The notes under the pieces: generated by a model | The model's input: only the letters and a program-made list of their open reading frames with translations | Told to the model about the DNA's origin: nothing | Database searches by the model: none | Position numbers and translations under genes: made by a program | Part shown: piece after piece, positions 1 to 9,118 of the stretch | How positions within the stretch are numbered: the stretch's first letter is position 1 | Layout: each line of letters begins with the position of its first letter | From: an uncultured Shimia sp. | Lineage (GTDB): Bacteria; Pseudomonadota; Alphaproteobacteria; Rhodobacterales; Rhodobacteraceae | Length of the DNA: 64,000 nucleotides | Direction: 5' to 3' | Assembly (NCBI RefSeq): GCF_947498095.1 | Contig: NZ_CANMJE010000006.1 | Location: 176,292-240,291 of the forward strand

Positions 1-1
1 C

Positions 2-682
2 CTTAAGGTCATCAGCGGCTCGCTCGACAACATTCCGGCAACCGGTCCATTGTTGATGGTCGCGAACCATCCCTTTGGCATTCTCGACGGCATGATGCTG
101 GGACACATGTTAAGCGAGGTGCGCGGGGATTTCCGCATTCTGGCCAACAACGTTTTTCAAAAGGCCGAGGAACTGAACCGGATCGTCCTGCCGATTTCAT
201 TCGACAATGATAAAGAGGCGGTCAGGCTGAACCTGCAAACGCGCAAAGTGGCGCTGGACTATCTGGGGCAGGGTGGTGCGATTGGCATCTTTCCTGGCGG
301 CACGGTCAGCACGGCGGCCAAACCCTTTGGTCGCCCGCTTGATCCCGGTTGGCGCAGCTTTACCGCGCGTATGATTTCAAAGTCGAACGCCCAGGTGGTG
401 CCGGTTTACTTTGAGGGCCACACCAGCCGTCTGTTTCAGGTCGCGAGCCATCTGCACAACACGTTGCGGCTGGGGCTGTTGATCAAAGAGTTTGGAAAAC
501 GGGTGGACGAACCTGTCGAAGTGGCCATTGGCAAGCCCATTCCCGCTGCGGATTTGCAAGCATTCTCAGGCGATTCCAAAGGTCTCATGGACTTCTTGCG
601 ACAACGAACTTATGAGTTGTCCCCAAGACCTGTGCCAGCCAATGGCTATGGGTTTGAATTTGAAGAAAAGCACCGGGCCTAA
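2..682 (+). CDS. Lysophospholipid acyltransferase family protein, 5'-truncated by the window edge
   Basis: The frame is open to the left edge, so the true start lies outside; 226 residues are visible. The block NHPFGILDG carries the HX4D catalytic motif of PlsC-type glycerolipid acyltransferases. About 70 residues further on, FPGGTVS stands where the substrate-binding FPEGTRS motif usually sits, with Gly replacing the Glu. That variant is typical of the hemolysin/ornithine-lipid related branch rather than of classical PlsC. The expected job is acyl transfer to a lyso-lipid at the inner membrane face. It is followed 41 bp later by murI on the same strand. The exact substrate cannot be told from this fragment. 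Confidence 0.85.
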   Translation, partial: LKVISGSLDNIPATGPLLMVANHPFGILDGMMLGHMLSEVRGDFRILANNVFQKAEELNRIVLPISFDNDKEAVRLNLQTRKVALDYLGQGGAIGIFPGGTVSTAAKPFGRPLDPGWRSFTARMISKSNAQVVPVYFEGHTSRLFQVASHLHNTLRLGLLIKEFGKRVDEPVEVAIGKPIPAADLQAFSGDSKGLMDFLRQRTYELSPRPVPANGYGFEFEEKHRA

Positions 683-723
683 GGCCCACGACAGCACCGG
701 GTTTCTGGCCCAAGGCGGCGAAG

Positions 724-1536
724 ATGGCAGTAGGAATTTTTGACAGTGGTTTGGGCGGACTGACCGTTCTGGACGCGGTGACCCGGCGGTTGCCAGATGT
801 GCCATTTGTGTATTTCGGCGACAATGCGAACGCGCCTTATGGGGTGCGGGATGCGGATGACGTCTACAGCCTGACCACGGCCGCTGTTGAGCGGATGTGG
901 GATGCGGGTTGTGATCTGATTATTCTCGCCTGCAACACCGCCAGTGCCGCGGCCTTGCGGCGGATGCAGGAAAGCTGGATCCCCAGCGACAAGCGTGTGC
1001 TTGGCGTCTTTGTGCCTTTGATAGAATCCCTGACCGAGCGCAGCTGGGGTGATAACTCGCCACCACGCGAGGTCGAAGTGAAACACGTGGCCCTGTTCGC
1101 CACGCCTGCTACCGTGGCCAGCCGGGCATTCCAGCGCGAATTGGCGTTCCGTGCGATTGGCGTGGATGTCGAGGCACAGGCCTGTGGCGGTGTTGTGGAT
1201 GCCATCGAAGACGGCGATCTCATTCTGGCCGAGGCGCTGGTTCGCTCGCATGTCGATGCGCTGAAACGTAAGATGCCCGATCCGCAGGCCGCCATTTTGG
1301 GCTGCACACACTACCCATTGATGCACGATGCGTTTCAGGCGGCCCTTGGCGAGGACGTCAAAGTCTATTCGCAGGCCAATCTCGTGGCCGAGTCGCTTGC
1401 GGACTACCTGCAGCGCCACCCGGCGATGGTCGGTGAAGGGAGCGAATCGATGTTCCTGACCACGGGTGATGCGGGTCGTGTGTCCGACCGCGCGACACAG
1501 TTCCTCCGACGAAAGATCACCTTTCAGTCGGCGTGA
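724..1536 (+). CDS. murI: Glutamate racemase
   Basis: MurI interconverts L- and D-glutamate in the cytoplasm and supplies D-Glu for peptidoglycan stem peptides. The 270 residues start with the signature [11 protein letters not shown]. The two catalytic cysteines are visible as C70 in LACNTAS and C194 in GCTHYPL, the acid/base pair of the Asp/Glu racemase fold. Length is normal for the family. It sits just behind the acyltransferase gene and probably shares its transcript. A 9-bp hairpin lies behind the stop codon. Confidence 0.95.
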   Translation: MAVGIFDSGLGGLTVLDAVTRRLPDVPFVYFGDNANAPYGVRDADDVYSLTTAAVERMWDAGCDLIILACNTASAAALRRMQESWIPSDKRVLGVFVPLIESLTERSWGDNSPPREVEVKHVALFATPATVASRAFQRELAFRAIGVDVEAQACGGVVDAIEDGDLILAEALVRSHVDALKRKMPDPQAAILGCTHYPLMHDAFQAALGEDVKVYSQANLVAESLADYLQRHPAMVGEGSESMFLTTGDAGRVSDRATQFLRRKITFQSA

Positions 1537-1573
1537 CATTCACGCCCCTCGCAATTTCATGAATCAAAGATTA

Positions 1574-1605
1574 AGTTCCGCAGCGATCAAAAGTGGTGCG
1601 GAACT
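1574..1605. other. Hairpin between murI and argC
   Basis: A perfect 9-bp inverted repeat (agttccgca / tgcggaact) with a 14-nt loop lies 38 bp after the murI stop. No T-run follows on the + strand, so it is not a standard intrinsic terminator. It could be an RNA-stabilising hairpin or a factor-assisted terminator. Confidence 0.4.
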
Positions 1606-1647
1606 GCGTCAAATCACACGAATGACCCGTTTATGGGTTAACGCAAA

Positions 1648-1702
1648 TGTACAAAACTTCTGTACAAAACGGACAAAAGGGGTCCTGAGAAATGGACAAA
1701 AC
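1648..1702 (+). repeat. Short direct repeats (tgtacaaaac type) upstream of and into argC
   Basis: The 10-mer tgtacaaaac occurs exactly twice, at 1648 and 1661, 13 bp apart. Related copies of acaaaa follow at about 1672, 1695 and 1704, the last two inside the first codons of argC. The block lies directly upstream of the argC start at 1692. It could be a repeated operator or a slippage-generated tract; no regulator is assigned. Confidence 0.45.
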
Positions 1703-2726
1703 GCACAAAATCGCCATCCTGGGCGCGTCGGGTTACACTGGCGCCGAGCTGGTTCGTCTGATCGCAACCCATCCGAAAATGCACATTGTTGCCCTTTCTG
1801 CAGACCGTAAAGCAGGCATGGAAATGGCCGCTGTTTTCCCGCATCTGCGCCACCTTGAACTGCCAACGCTCTGCAAGATTGACGAGATCGATTTTGCTGA
1901 CGTCGATCTGTGTTTCTGCGCCCTGCCGCATGCGACCTCGCAAAAGGTCATCAAAGCCTTGCCCAAGTCGTTGAAAGTGGTTGATTTGTCAGCCGATTTC
2001 CGGCTGCGCGACGCGGACGAGTACGCCAAATGGTATGGGGGTGAACACGACGCCTTGGAGTGTCAGGCCGAGGCCGTCTATGGATTGACCGAGTTTTACC
2101 GGGACGACATCAAAAAGGCACGTCTCGTGGCGGGTACGGGCTGCAACGCGGCGACCGGGCAATACATGCTGTCCCCGTTGATCAAGGCCGGGGTAATTGA
2201 CTTTGATCATATCATCCTTGACCTTAAATGTGCTGTATCAGGGGCAGGCCGGTCCCTAAAGGAAAACCTCCTGCATGCCGAGCTGAGCGAAGGCTATCAC
2301 GCCTATGCCGTGGGTGGAAAACACCGGCATCTGGGCGAGTTTGACCAGGAGTTCAGCAAAATTGCCGGACGTGAGGTGACGATCCAGTTCACGCCGCATC
2401 TGGTGCCCGCGAACCGGGGGATTCTGGGAACGGCATATGTGCAGGGTGATGCGCAGGAAGTGTATGAAGCTCTTGAAAAGGCTTACGAAAATGAGCCGTT
2501 TGTCAAGGTTCTGCCTTTCGGTGAGACACCCAGTACAAAGCATATTCGAGCCTCGAACTTCTGCCATGTTGGCGTGGTCGCGGACCGGATTGAGGGTCGC
2601 GTGATCGTTGTCGCGGCGCTGGACAATTTGACCAAGGGCTCGAGCGGGCAGGCGCTGCAAAACGCGAACCTTATGCTCGGGGAAGAGGAAACAGAGGGCC
2701 TGATGTTGGCGCCGGTCTTCCCCTAA
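1692..2726 (+). CDS. argC: N-acetyl-gamma-glutamyl-phosphate reductase
   Basis: ArgC reduces N-acetylglutamyl phosphate to the semialdehyde with NADPH, step three of arginine biosynthesis. The 344-residue protein opens with the Rossmann motif [10 protein letters not shown] (residues 11-20). It has the active-site cysteine C151 in [11 protein letters not shown], which forms the thioester intermediate. Length fits the long (type 1) ArgC form. The upstream 155 bp carry direct repeats of unknown role. The gene is followed 22 bp later by ccmE. Confidence 0.95.
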   Translation: MDKTHKIAILGASGYTGAELVRLIATHPKMHIVALSADRKAGMEMAAVFPHLRHLELPTLCKIDEIDFADVDLCFCALPHATSQKVIKALPKSLKVVDLSADFRLRDADEYAKWYGGEHDALECQAEAVYGLTEFYRDDIKKARLVAGTGCNAATGQYMLSPLIKAGVIDFDHIILDLKCAVSGAGRSLKENLLHAELSEGYHAYAVGGKHRHLGEFDQEFSKIAGREVTIQFTPHLVPANRGILGTAYVQGDAQEVYEALEKAYENEPFVKVLPFGETPSTKHIRASNFCHVGVVADRIEGRVIVVAALDNLTKGSSGQALQNANLMLGEEETEGLMLAPVFP

Positions 2727-2748
2727 TGGCCCAGGAAAGGAACAGAGG

Positions 2749-3192
2749 ATGAAAAACCTCAAAAAGAAACGCCGCGTACAGGTAATCCTGCTGGCCTTTG
2801 TCGCTTTGGGATTGTCGACGGCTTTGATAGGCTATGCGATGCGCGACGGCATCAACTTTTTCCGCTCGCCCAGTGAGGTGGCCGAAGCGCCACCTGCGCC
2901 GAACGAAGTGTTTCGCATCGGCGGTTTGGTTGAAGCGGGCACCCTGAAACGTGGCGTTGGCGAGACAGTGTTTTTCAGCGTGACCGATGGCGGAGCTTCG
3001 ATCCCTGTCGCCTTTACCGGGGTGCTGCCAGACTTGTTCGAAGAAAACCAGGGCATGGTCGGCACCGGACGCTATGTAGACGGTGTGTTTGAGGCAGACG
3101 AAATTCTGGCCAAACACGATGAGACCTATATGCCCAAAGAGGTGGTCGACGCGCTGAAAGAGCAAGGGGTCTACGTAGAGCCTGAATCGTAA
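2749..3192 (+). CDS. ccmE: Cytochrome c maturation haem chaperone CcmE
   Basis: CcmE is a periplasmic, membrane-anchored haem chaperone. It binds haem covalently and hands it to the CcmF/H lyase. The 147 residues show a basic N-terminus (KKKRR), one transmembrane helix at about 10-30, an OB-fold body and the haem-binding HxxxY motif with H123 and Y127 (KHDETYMP). Its partners ccmF and ccmH lie 1.9 kb downstream, separated by an endolysin, a holin and a GFA gene. A strong terminator follows this gene. Confidence 0.95.
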   Translation: MKNLKKKRRVQVILLAFVALGLSTALIGYAMRDGINFFRSPSEVAEAPPAPNEVFRIGGLVEAGTLKRGVGETVFFSVTDGGASIPVAFTGVLPDLFEENQGMVGTGRYVDGVFEADEILAKHDETYMPKEVVDALKEQGVYVEPES

Positions 3193-3219
3193 GGCTTCTG
3201 ACCACTGGTATTCAATTGT

Positions 3220-3252
3220 GACCCGCAACCGAAGTTGCGGGTCGCTTTGTTT
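3220..3252 (+). terminator. Intrinsic terminator after ccmE
   Basis: A perfect 10-bp stem (gacccgcaac / gttgcgggtc, 3220-3229 and 3234-3243) with a CGAA loop is followed by the T-rich gctttgtttgt. It should end the argC-ccmE transcript and so isolates the endolysin/holin pair downstream. Confidence 0.8.
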
Positions 3253-3340
3253 GTGGGGTGAGGTGCACCGTTCGGTCGCATGAGAGGGCGTTAACCGCTT
3301 TGGCGCAGCCTTGGTGCGGGTTTTCCGGGCGAGGTGCGGT

Positions 3341-3952
3341 ATGCAGACAGTGAGGGCGATTGCCGAAGAGATCGTGGCGCGCGAGGGTGGCTACGTGAAT
3401 GACCCGGATGATCCGGGAGGGGCGACCAAACATGGCGTGACCATTCACACGATGCGGCGGTTGGGGCTGGATCTGGATCGAAACGGGCAGATAGATGCAC
3501 GCGATGTCAAACGCTTAAGCCGGGCGCAGGCGGTCGAAATCTTCCTCAAGCATTATTTCGAAGCACCGGGTGTCGCTGCACTACCACGGACGCTGCAGGC
3601 CAGCGTTTTTGACATGTATGTGAACGCAGGCAACAACGCGGTGAAAATCCTGCAACGGCTTTTGTGTGACATGGGATTCCCGGTTGATGTGGATGGGGCC
3701 ATTGGCCCGAAGACAGTGCAGGCTGCGACAGAGGCCGCCCGTGCGGCGCCAGAACATTTGGCCGATGCTTACGGTATTGCACGCCGTAATTACTATTTCC
3801 GGCTGGCAGATCACCGTCCCGCCTCGCGCAAATACGCACGCAGCCGGGCAGGGGGCAAAGGGGGATGGATCAAGCGCGCCGAAGAGTTTGTCTCTCCGCG
3901 CTACCACATGAGCGATGCCGAGTTTCAAGCACGGGTGGCAGCATGGGGGTGA
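3341..3952 (+). CDS. GTA-type endolysin (holin-associated N-acetylmuramidase, GH108)
   Basis: The 203-residue protein has the GH108 N-terminal signature REGGYVNDPDDPGGATKHG with the presumed catalytic E15. A C-terminal peptidoglycan-binding module follows at about 105-150 (VDVDGAIGPKTV). It should cleave the glycan backbone of peptidoglycan and cause lysis. The ATG at 3341 is chosen because GAGG stands 6-7 bp before it; an upstream GTG at 3311 lacks such a site. There is no signal peptide, so access to the wall needs the overlapping holin gene. No phage structural genes are near, which matches the detached lysis module of Rhodobacterales gene transfer agents. Confidence 0.85.
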   Translation: MQTVRAIAEEIVAREGGYVNDPDDPGGATKHGVTIHTMRRLGLDLDRNGQIDARDVKRLSRAQAVEIFLKHYFEAPGVAALPRTLQASVFDMYVNAGNNAVKILQRLLCDMGFPVDVDGAIGPKTVQAATEAARAAPEHLADAYGIARRNYYFRLADHRPASRKYARSRAGGKGGWIKRAEEFVSPRYHMSDAEFQARVAAWG

Positions 3953-4482
3953 TTGGGCAAATCTTCACACTGATCTTTGGCGGTGGACGCAATGTGGTGA
4001 AAGAAACTGCCGAGGTGTTTCGCGAAAATGCCGAAGCAGGGGCTGTGCGCGGCACAGAGGTGCAATTGGCAGCTATGGCGGCGCATGGCGCCGAGTTTTA
4101 CCCAGCTCAACGCGGGCTGTTTGACCGCGTGATGGATGCAGTTAACAGGCTGCCGCGCCCGATGATGGCCTTGGGATGCCTTGGATTGGTGATCTCGGCC
4201 ATGGTCGACCCGGTCTGGTTTGCAGCGCGCATGGCCGGGATTGCGCTTGTGCCCGAACCCTTGTGGTGGCTCTTGGGCGTGATTGTCAGTTTCTATTTTG
4301 GTGCACGTCATCAAGCAAAAGGTCAGGAGTTTCAGAGGTCTATCGCCACCAGCATGGCGCAGGTGCCGACTGTCGTGGAGAACCTGAAACTGTTGGAAGG
4401 GCCCGAGATTGGTCCGCCGAATCCTGCCGTGATGGATTGGAAACGGAGCTCGTATTCTGAAACCGGACTAACAGACCGTTGA
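3943..4482 (+). CDS. Three-TM holin family protein, GTA release type
   Basis: The start at 3943 overlaps the endolysin stop by 10 bp, so translation is coupled. The 179-residue product has an N-terminal amphipathic segment rich in Phe and Gly, then two clear hydrophobic stretches at about 73-90 and 97-127 (MMALGCLGLVIS, PLWWLLGVIVSFYFGA), and a soluble tail. This fits the 3TM holin family (GTA_holin_3TM) that permeabilises the inner membrane to let the endolysin out. Family membership is recognised from pattern, not from a search. A reading frame open upstream to 3865 runs inside the endolysin gene and is not used. Confidence 0.8.
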   Translation: MGVIGQIFTLIFGGGRNVVKETAEVFRENAEAGAVRGTEVQLAAMAAHGAEFYPAQRGLFDRVMDAVNRLPRPMMALGCLGLVISAMVDPVWFAARMAGIALVPEPLWWLLGVIVSFYFGARHQAKGQEFQRSIATSMAQVPTVVENLKLLEGPEIGPPNPAVMDWKRSSYSETGLTDR

Positions 4483-4547
4483 TTGCCATTCGGGTGGCGG
4501 CCCGATAGCCTTGATCTTCGCAATTGAAACCAATTTTGGGGCTGGCA

Positions 4548-4970
4548 ATGGCAGAAAATGGCAAGACTCACAACGCGGCCTGTCACTGCGGTGCAGTCAC
4601 CTTTCGTGTCCGTCTTACGGATGGACTTGAGACCGCGCGCCGGTGTTCCTGTTCATATTGCCAGATGCGCGGCGCCGTGGCGGTTTCGGCAAATCTGGAC
4701 GGGATCGAGTTTTTGACTGGTGAAGACAAGTTGAGCACCTATGCGTTCAACACCAAGACGGCCCAGCACTATTTCTGTTCCGTCTGTGGCATCTATACGC
4801 ACCACCAGCGTCGGTCGAACCCGCATCAGTTTGGCATCAACGTTGCCTGTCTTGAAGGGCTTGGCCCCTTCGATTTCCCCGAAGTGGTTGTTTATGACGG
4901 CGTAAATCACCCGACTGATCTGCAGAGTGGGCCGCTTGTGGCGGGGGTCTTGCGGTTTTCGAAGGCCTGA
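4548..4970 (+). CDS. GFA family (glutathione-dependent formaldehyde-activating-like) zinc protein
   Basis: The 140 residues carry the GFA zinc pattern: CHCG near the N-terminus, CSCSYC around residue 32, and CSVCG around 85 followed by HHQRR. GFA proteins bind zinc on a CENP-V-like fold. The namesake activity, joining formaldehyde and glutathione, is proven for few members, so the substrate here is open. The ATG at 4548 has GGGG about 8 bp upstream; a TTG at 4524 is the alternative. It lies between the holin gene and ccmF with no obvious link to either. Confidence 0.8.
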   Translation: MAENGKTHNAACHCGAVTFRVRLTDGLETARRCSCSYCQMRGAVAVSANLDGIEFLTGEDKLSTYAFNTKTAQHYFCSVCGIYTHHQRRSNPHQFGINVACLEGLGPFDFPEVVVYDGVNHPTDLQSGPLVAGVLRFSKA

Positions 4971-5055
4971 GACCACGGATATTCGTGTCTAGGCGCGACA
5001 AAGTGATCGCCCGGACCTGACGAAAGTCATTGGCCGTACCGCGCACCCGACGTAT

Positions 5056-7038
5056 ATGTCAGACATGATTACTGAGATTGGCCATTTCGCCCTGATCCTC
5101 GCCGCCCTGACCGCTTTGGTCCAGGGCATTGTTCCTCTCATTGGCGCACACAATCGCTGGCCCGGCTGGATGGCCGTGGCTGAACCCGCGGCGGGGATAC
5201 AGTTCCTGCTGACGGCGTTTTCCTTTGCGGCGCTGACCTATGCCTTTGTGGTGTCGGACTTCTCGCTGCGGCTGGTGGCGTTGAACTCGCATTCGGCCAA
5301 GCCGATGATCTACAAGCTCAGCGGTGTCTGGGGCAACCACGAGGGATCGATGCTGCTCTGGGTGCTGATCCTCACACTGTTTGGGGCCACATTGGCGTGG
5401 TTCGGAGGCAATCTTCCCCCGACCTTGAGAGCACGGGCCTTGTCGGTTCAGGCATTGGTCGCTGTGGCGTTCTTTGCCTTTATCCTGTTCACGTCGAACC
5501 CGTTTTTGCGCATCTCGGCCCCGCCGTTTGATGGCGAAGGCCTCAATCCTCTGTTGCAGGATGTCGGCCTCGCGCTACACCCGCCATTTCTCTACCTGGG
5601 CTATGTTGGCCTTTCGATGGCGTTCTCTTTTGCAGTGGCTGCCTTGATTGAGGGGCGTGTTGATGCGGCTTGGGCGCGCTGGGTGCGTCCCTGGACATTG
5701 GCTGCGTGGATTTTCCTGACCATTGGTATCGCACTGGGGTCCTGGTGGGCCTATTACGAACTGGGTTGGGGCGGGTTCTGGTTCTGGGACCCGGTTGAAA
5801 ACGCGTCTTTCATGCCGTGGCTACTGGCAGGTGCCTTGTTGCACTCGGCCATCGTTGTTGAGAAGCGCGAGGCGTTGAAAAGCTGGACCATTCTTTTGGC
5901 GATCCTGGCCTTTGGATTCTCGTTGATCGGAACGTTTATTGTGCGCTCGGGTGTGATTACTTCGGTCCATGCCTTTGCCAACGATCCGGAACGTGGTGTG
6001 TTCATCCTCGCCATCCTGTTGGTGTTCATGGGCGGCGCGCTGATGCTCTTTGCCGCCCGCGCAAGCGTCATGGAGGCCAAGGGTGTGTTCAGCATGGTCA
6101 GCCGTGAAAGCGCCTTGGTGTTGAACAATATCTTTCTGGCGGTTGCCTGTTTCGTGGTGTTCGTCGGAACGATCTGGCCGCTGGTTTCCGAGATATTCTT
6201 TACCCGCAAACTCAGCGTGGGCCCGCCGTTCTTTAACATGGCCTTCACACCGTTCATGGTCGCCTTGGGGATCATCCTGCCTGTGGGTGCGATGCTGCCG
6301 TGGAAACGCGGCAATCTCAGCAGGGTGATCAAGCCTTTGATTCCAGCTTTTGTGCTGGCTCTGGCGCTGGGGGGGTTGATCTGGGCCATGCAGACCGGAC
6401 GGAGCCTGTTGGGACCCGTTGGATTGTTCTTGGGGGCTTGGCTGGTGTTTGGAGCGCTTACAGACGTATTGAGCCGCTCAGGCCGCGGGGCAATCGGTTC
6501 CCGTCTGGCGCGATTGCGCAGACTGCCGCGCGCAGACTGGGGAAAGACCATCGCACATTCGGGGTTCGGCATCACGATTATCGGCATCGCTGGTCTGACC
6601 GCGTGGGAGATGGAAGACATTCGCGTGGCCTACAAGGGTGAGCCATTTACGGTCGGGGCGTTTGAATTGACGTTGGATGATGTGCGGGCTGAACAAGGCC
6701 CGAACTATATGTCGACGATGGCGGATGTCACTGTGCGCCGTAATGGTGAGCTGGTTACAACCGTGCACCCTGAAAAACGTGTCTATCCGGTGGAATCCAT
6801 GCCAACGACCGAAGCCGCGATTGACTATCGCTTTATGCGGGACGTCTATGTGGTGATTGGCGATCCTCAGGCAGACGGTGGCTTTACCATGCGGACCTAT
6901 ATCAAGCCGCTGACCAACTGGATTTGGTTGGGCTGTACGTTGATGTCGCTGGGGGGACTCCTGAGTCTCACGGATCGGCGGTACCGTGTCGCTGCTGGCG
7001 CACGTAAAGCCCCCACAACCGGAGTGCCCGCGGAATGA
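5056..7038 (+). CDS. ccmF: Cytochrome c haem lyase subunit CcmF
   Basis: CcmF is the large integral membrane subunit that attaches haem to apocytochrome c. The 660-residue protein is polytopic. It holds WGNHEGSMLLW near residue 94 and the haem-handling WWD domain (GGFWFWDPVENASFMPW) near 235-250. A periplasmic domain sits before the last helix. It overlaps ccmH by 4 bp (ATGA), indicating a coupled lyase pair. Its partner ccmE is on the other side of the endolysin/holin/GFA insertion. Confidence 0.95.
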   Translation: MSDMITEIGHFALILAALTALVQGIVPLIGAHNRWPGWMAVAEPAAGIQFLLTAFSFAALTYAFVVSDFSLRLVALNSHSAKPMIYKLSGVWGNHEGSMLLWVLILTLFGATLAWFGGNLPPTLRARALSVQALVAVAFFAFILFTSNPFLRISAPPFDGEGLNPLLQDVGLALHPPFLYLGYVGLSMAFSFAVAALIEGRVDAAWARWVRPWTLAAWIFLTIGIALGSWWAYYELGWGGFWFWDPVENASFMPWLLAGALLHSAIVVEKREALKSWTILLAILAFGFSLIGTFIVRSGVITSVHAFANDPERGVFILAILLVFMGGALMLFAARASVMEAKGVFSMVSRESALVLNNIFLAVACFVVFVGTIWPLVSEIFFTRKLSVGPPFFNMAFTPFMVALGIILPVGAMLPWKRGNLSRVIKPLIPAFVLALALGGLIWAMQTGRSLLGPVGLFLGAWLVFGALTDVLSRSGRGAIGSRLARLRRLPRADWGKTIAHSGFGITIIGIAGLTAWEMEDIRVAYKGEPFTVGAFELTLDDVRAEQGPNYMSTMADVTVRRNGELVTTVHPEKRVYPVESMPTTEAAIDYRFMRDVYVVIGDPQADGGFTMRTYIKPLTNWIWLGCTLMSLGGLLSLTDRRYRVAAGARKAPTTGVPAE

Positions 7039-7487
7039 AACGTCTGATCCTGATCTTGATGTTGGTGGCCGCCCCGGTGTGGGCGGTCCAACCAGACGAA
7101 GTTCTGGACGATCCGGTGCTGGAACAGCGGGCGCGCGATATGTCCAAGGATTTGCGGTGCCTGGTGTGCCGCAACGAGAGTATCGACGAATCCAATGCTG
7201 ATCTGGCACGCGAGCTGCGTATCCTGGTGCGCGAACGGCTGGTGGCGGGGGACAGCAACGAAGAGGCGATGGACTACATCGTCTCGCGCTACGGTGAATA
7301 TGTGCTGTTGCGACCGCAGACCAGTGGTTCGAACCTGCTGCTGTGGCTTGCTGGTCCGATGATGTTGTTCCTGGCGCTCTTGGCCGCTGTGTTCTACCTG
7401 CGTGGCCGCGCACGTGCACCAGTGACTGCTGAGAAGGGCCTGAACGACGAAGAGGCCGCACGTCTAAAGAAAATCCTCGACGAGTAA
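7035..7487 (+). CDS. ccmH: Cytochrome c maturation thiol protein CcmH (CcmL/CycL type)
   Basis: CcmH keeps the CXXCH cysteines of apocytochrome c reduced and works with CcmF. The 150 residues show a cleavable signal peptide ending near VWAVQ and the redox motif LRCLVCRNESI (the LRCxxCQ signature with R in place of Q). A single C-terminal membrane anchor lies at about 100-122. It is the short form without a TPR (CcmI/CycH) extension. It overlaps ccmF by ATGA. Confidence 0.93.
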   Translation: MKRLILILMLVAAPVWAVQPDEVLDDPVLEQRARDMSKDLRCLVCRNESIDESNADLARELRILVRERLVAGDSNEEAMDYIVSRYGEYVLLRPQTSGSNLLLWLAGPMMLFLALLAAVFYLRGRARAPVTAEKGLNDEEAARLKKILDE

Positions 7488-7554
7488 CGTCAGGTTTTGC
7501 TTGCCCTTTTGCGGGGCCATGCCTAACTCCTAGCCTGACGAGGGAGGATCGCGC

Positions 7555-8331
7555 ATGGCCTATCAGACAATCGACTATCGCCTTGAGGACGGCATTGCCG
7601 TGGTGACGCTTAATCGCCCTGAGGTGATGAACGCGCTGACCCAGCAGATGCGCGCTGAGATCACCGATGCGGTGCGCACAGGCGGAGGTGAAGCACGGGT
7701 TGTTGTGCTGACCGGTGCTGGCCGGGCATTTTGCTCGGGCCAGGATCTGGGCGATGGGGGCAGTGCCGCCAGCATGGATCTGGAGCGCGGGCTGCGTGAT
7801 GAATATGCCCCGATGATCCGCGCCATTACGAATTGCCCAGTGCCTGTGATTTCTGCCGTGAACGGCGCAGCAGCCGGGGCAGGGGCCAACCTTGCGTTGG
7901 CCGCAGACGTGGTGATTGCCGCCGAGAGCGCCTATTTCATGCAGGCCTTTTCCAAGATCGGGCTAATCCCGGATGCCGGTGGCACCTATGTGCTGCCGCG
8001 ACTTGCAGGACAGGCGCGCGCGATGGGCATGTCTCTTTTTGCTGACAAGATCGATGCTAAGAAGGCCGAGGCCTGGGGCTTGATCTGGGAAGCGGTGGCC
8101 GATGACGACTTTGCCGACACATGGATGGCGCGGGCGCGGCATCTGGCCGAGGGTCCTACAGTGGCTTATTCCCATATCAAACAGGCATTGCAGGCCTCTG
8201 GCGACAATGACCTTGAGGCGCAGTTGTCGCTTGAGGCCAAGCTGCAGGGCAAATGCGGTAAGACGCGGGACTTTCAGGAAGGCGTTGTGGCCTTTCTTGA
8301 TAAACGTCCCGCGACCTACGAGGGCCGCTAG
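7555..8331 (+). CDS. Enoyl-CoA hydratase/isomerase family protein (PaaG-like)
   Basis: The 258-residue crotonase-fold protein has the oxyanion-hole segments AFCSGQDLGDG (about 61-71) and NGAAAGAGANLALAAD (about 103-118). SGQDL after AFC is typical of PaaG-type isomerases. An Asp (IPDAGG) follows in the second catalytic region where hydratases often have Glu, so isomerase activity is more likely than plain hydration. No other paa genes are nearby, so a phenylacetate role is only a possibility. GGAGG lies about 10 bp before the ATG. Confidence 0.85.
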   Translation: MAYQTIDYRLEDGIAVVTLNRPEVMNALTQQMRAEITDAVRTGGGEARVVVLTGAGRAFCSGQDLGDGGSAASMDLERGLRDEYAPMIRAITNCPVPVISAVNGAAAGAGANLALAADVVIAAESAYFMQAFSKIGLIPDAGGTYVLPRLAGQARAMGMSLFADKIDAKKAEAWGLIWEAVADDDFADTWMARARHLAEGPTVAYSHIKQALQASGDNDLEAQLSLEAKLQGKCGKTRDFQEGVVAFLDKRPATYEGR

Positions 8332-8339
8332 GCCAGCTT

Positions 8340-8843
8340 TTAAAGGTTGCGCAGATGCGCCATCAAAGCCAACGCCTCGGGCGTTGGCTTGCGCTCAATC
8401 CGGCGATAGGCGCTGCCGTCAACTTCGCGTTCCGCCAGCCCATGATCAATCAAGGACCGGCGCAACAAAACATGGTCAACAAAGGCCATGCCCTCTTTCA
8501 GAATGGTGTTCACCTCAACTTCGCGCAAGTCGCGGTGCGCGGGCATTCGCGCCCAGAATGGCCAGAGACACAGGCCTTGAACCTTGGTGTGTTTGGGCCA
8601 GCGTGTCATACGCCCATCGGTACCAAACACACGCCGCGCGCGTTTCATCGCCAGTTCATCGAGCTCTGGCGGCGAGGTTGTGACGCGCATGTGTTGGTGG
8701 TTGCGAAAGCCAGCAGCCTTGGCGACCAGTGCCAACATAGCTGCATGGCCGGGCAGGGCCTCTTGACCCGCCAAAGACTTGCGCAGGGTTTTGGTAAAGG
8801 CCGAGACGTCGGCAATAAACAGAGGGTTTGCGTCCTTAGACAT
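8340..8843 (-). CDS. DUF2087 domain-containing protein
   Basis: The 167-residue product has a C-terminal DUF2087 block (about 80-150: FGTDGRMTRWPKH ... REVEVNTILKE ... DHVLLRRSLIDHGLAER), a winged-helix-like domain of unknown function often linked to DNA binding. The N-terminal part (MSKDANPLFIADVSAFTKTL) is alpha-helical. Start at 8843 is supported by AGGA about 9 bp upstream; the frame extends further but without a good site. It is convergent with the hydratase gene, 8 bp away. Confidence 0.75.
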   Translation of the reverse strand: MSKDANPLFIADVSAFTKTLRKSLAGQEALPGHAAMLALVAKAAGFRNHQHMRVTTSPPELDELAMKRARRVFGTDGRMTRWPKHTKVQGLCLWPFWARMPAHRDLREVEVNTILKEGMAFVDHVLLRRSLIDHGLAEREVDGSAYRRIERKPTPEALALMAHLRNL

Positions 8844-9041
8844 GGGACAACATCCTTTATGCTGATCGTGCCTCCCGGGATCGGGGTCGATGGCCGCCCT
8901 TGTCGACGGCACGGGATAAAGCATGCTGTCGGTACTCTCGTCAGGTTTAGCGTGGTCGTATGACCGGCGGCGCCTCGGTGAACTGCGGACCGTGGCCCGT
9001 CAATTAGTTCAGCCAACGGGCGTTGACAAGGGATGACTCCG

Positions 9042-9078
9042 CAAAAGAAACGGGCGTGGCCCGAATGCGCCACGCCCG
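9042..9078 (-). terminator. Intrinsic terminator of the RTX-type gene
   Basis: A perfect 10-bp stem (cgggcgtggc 9051-9060 / gccacgcccg 9069-9078) read on the minus strand runs into tttcttttgc. It lies 40 bp beyond the stop of the RTX gene. Confidence 0.8.
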
Positions 9079-9118
9079 AATTGCCCCACCCATGACCCGA
9101 TGCCCCACCGGGGTCAGT

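Noticed and set aside
679..1539. 286-codon minus-strand frame over murI
   Set aside because: It is fully antisense to murI, which has both catalytic cysteines; the antisense peptide has no family pattern.
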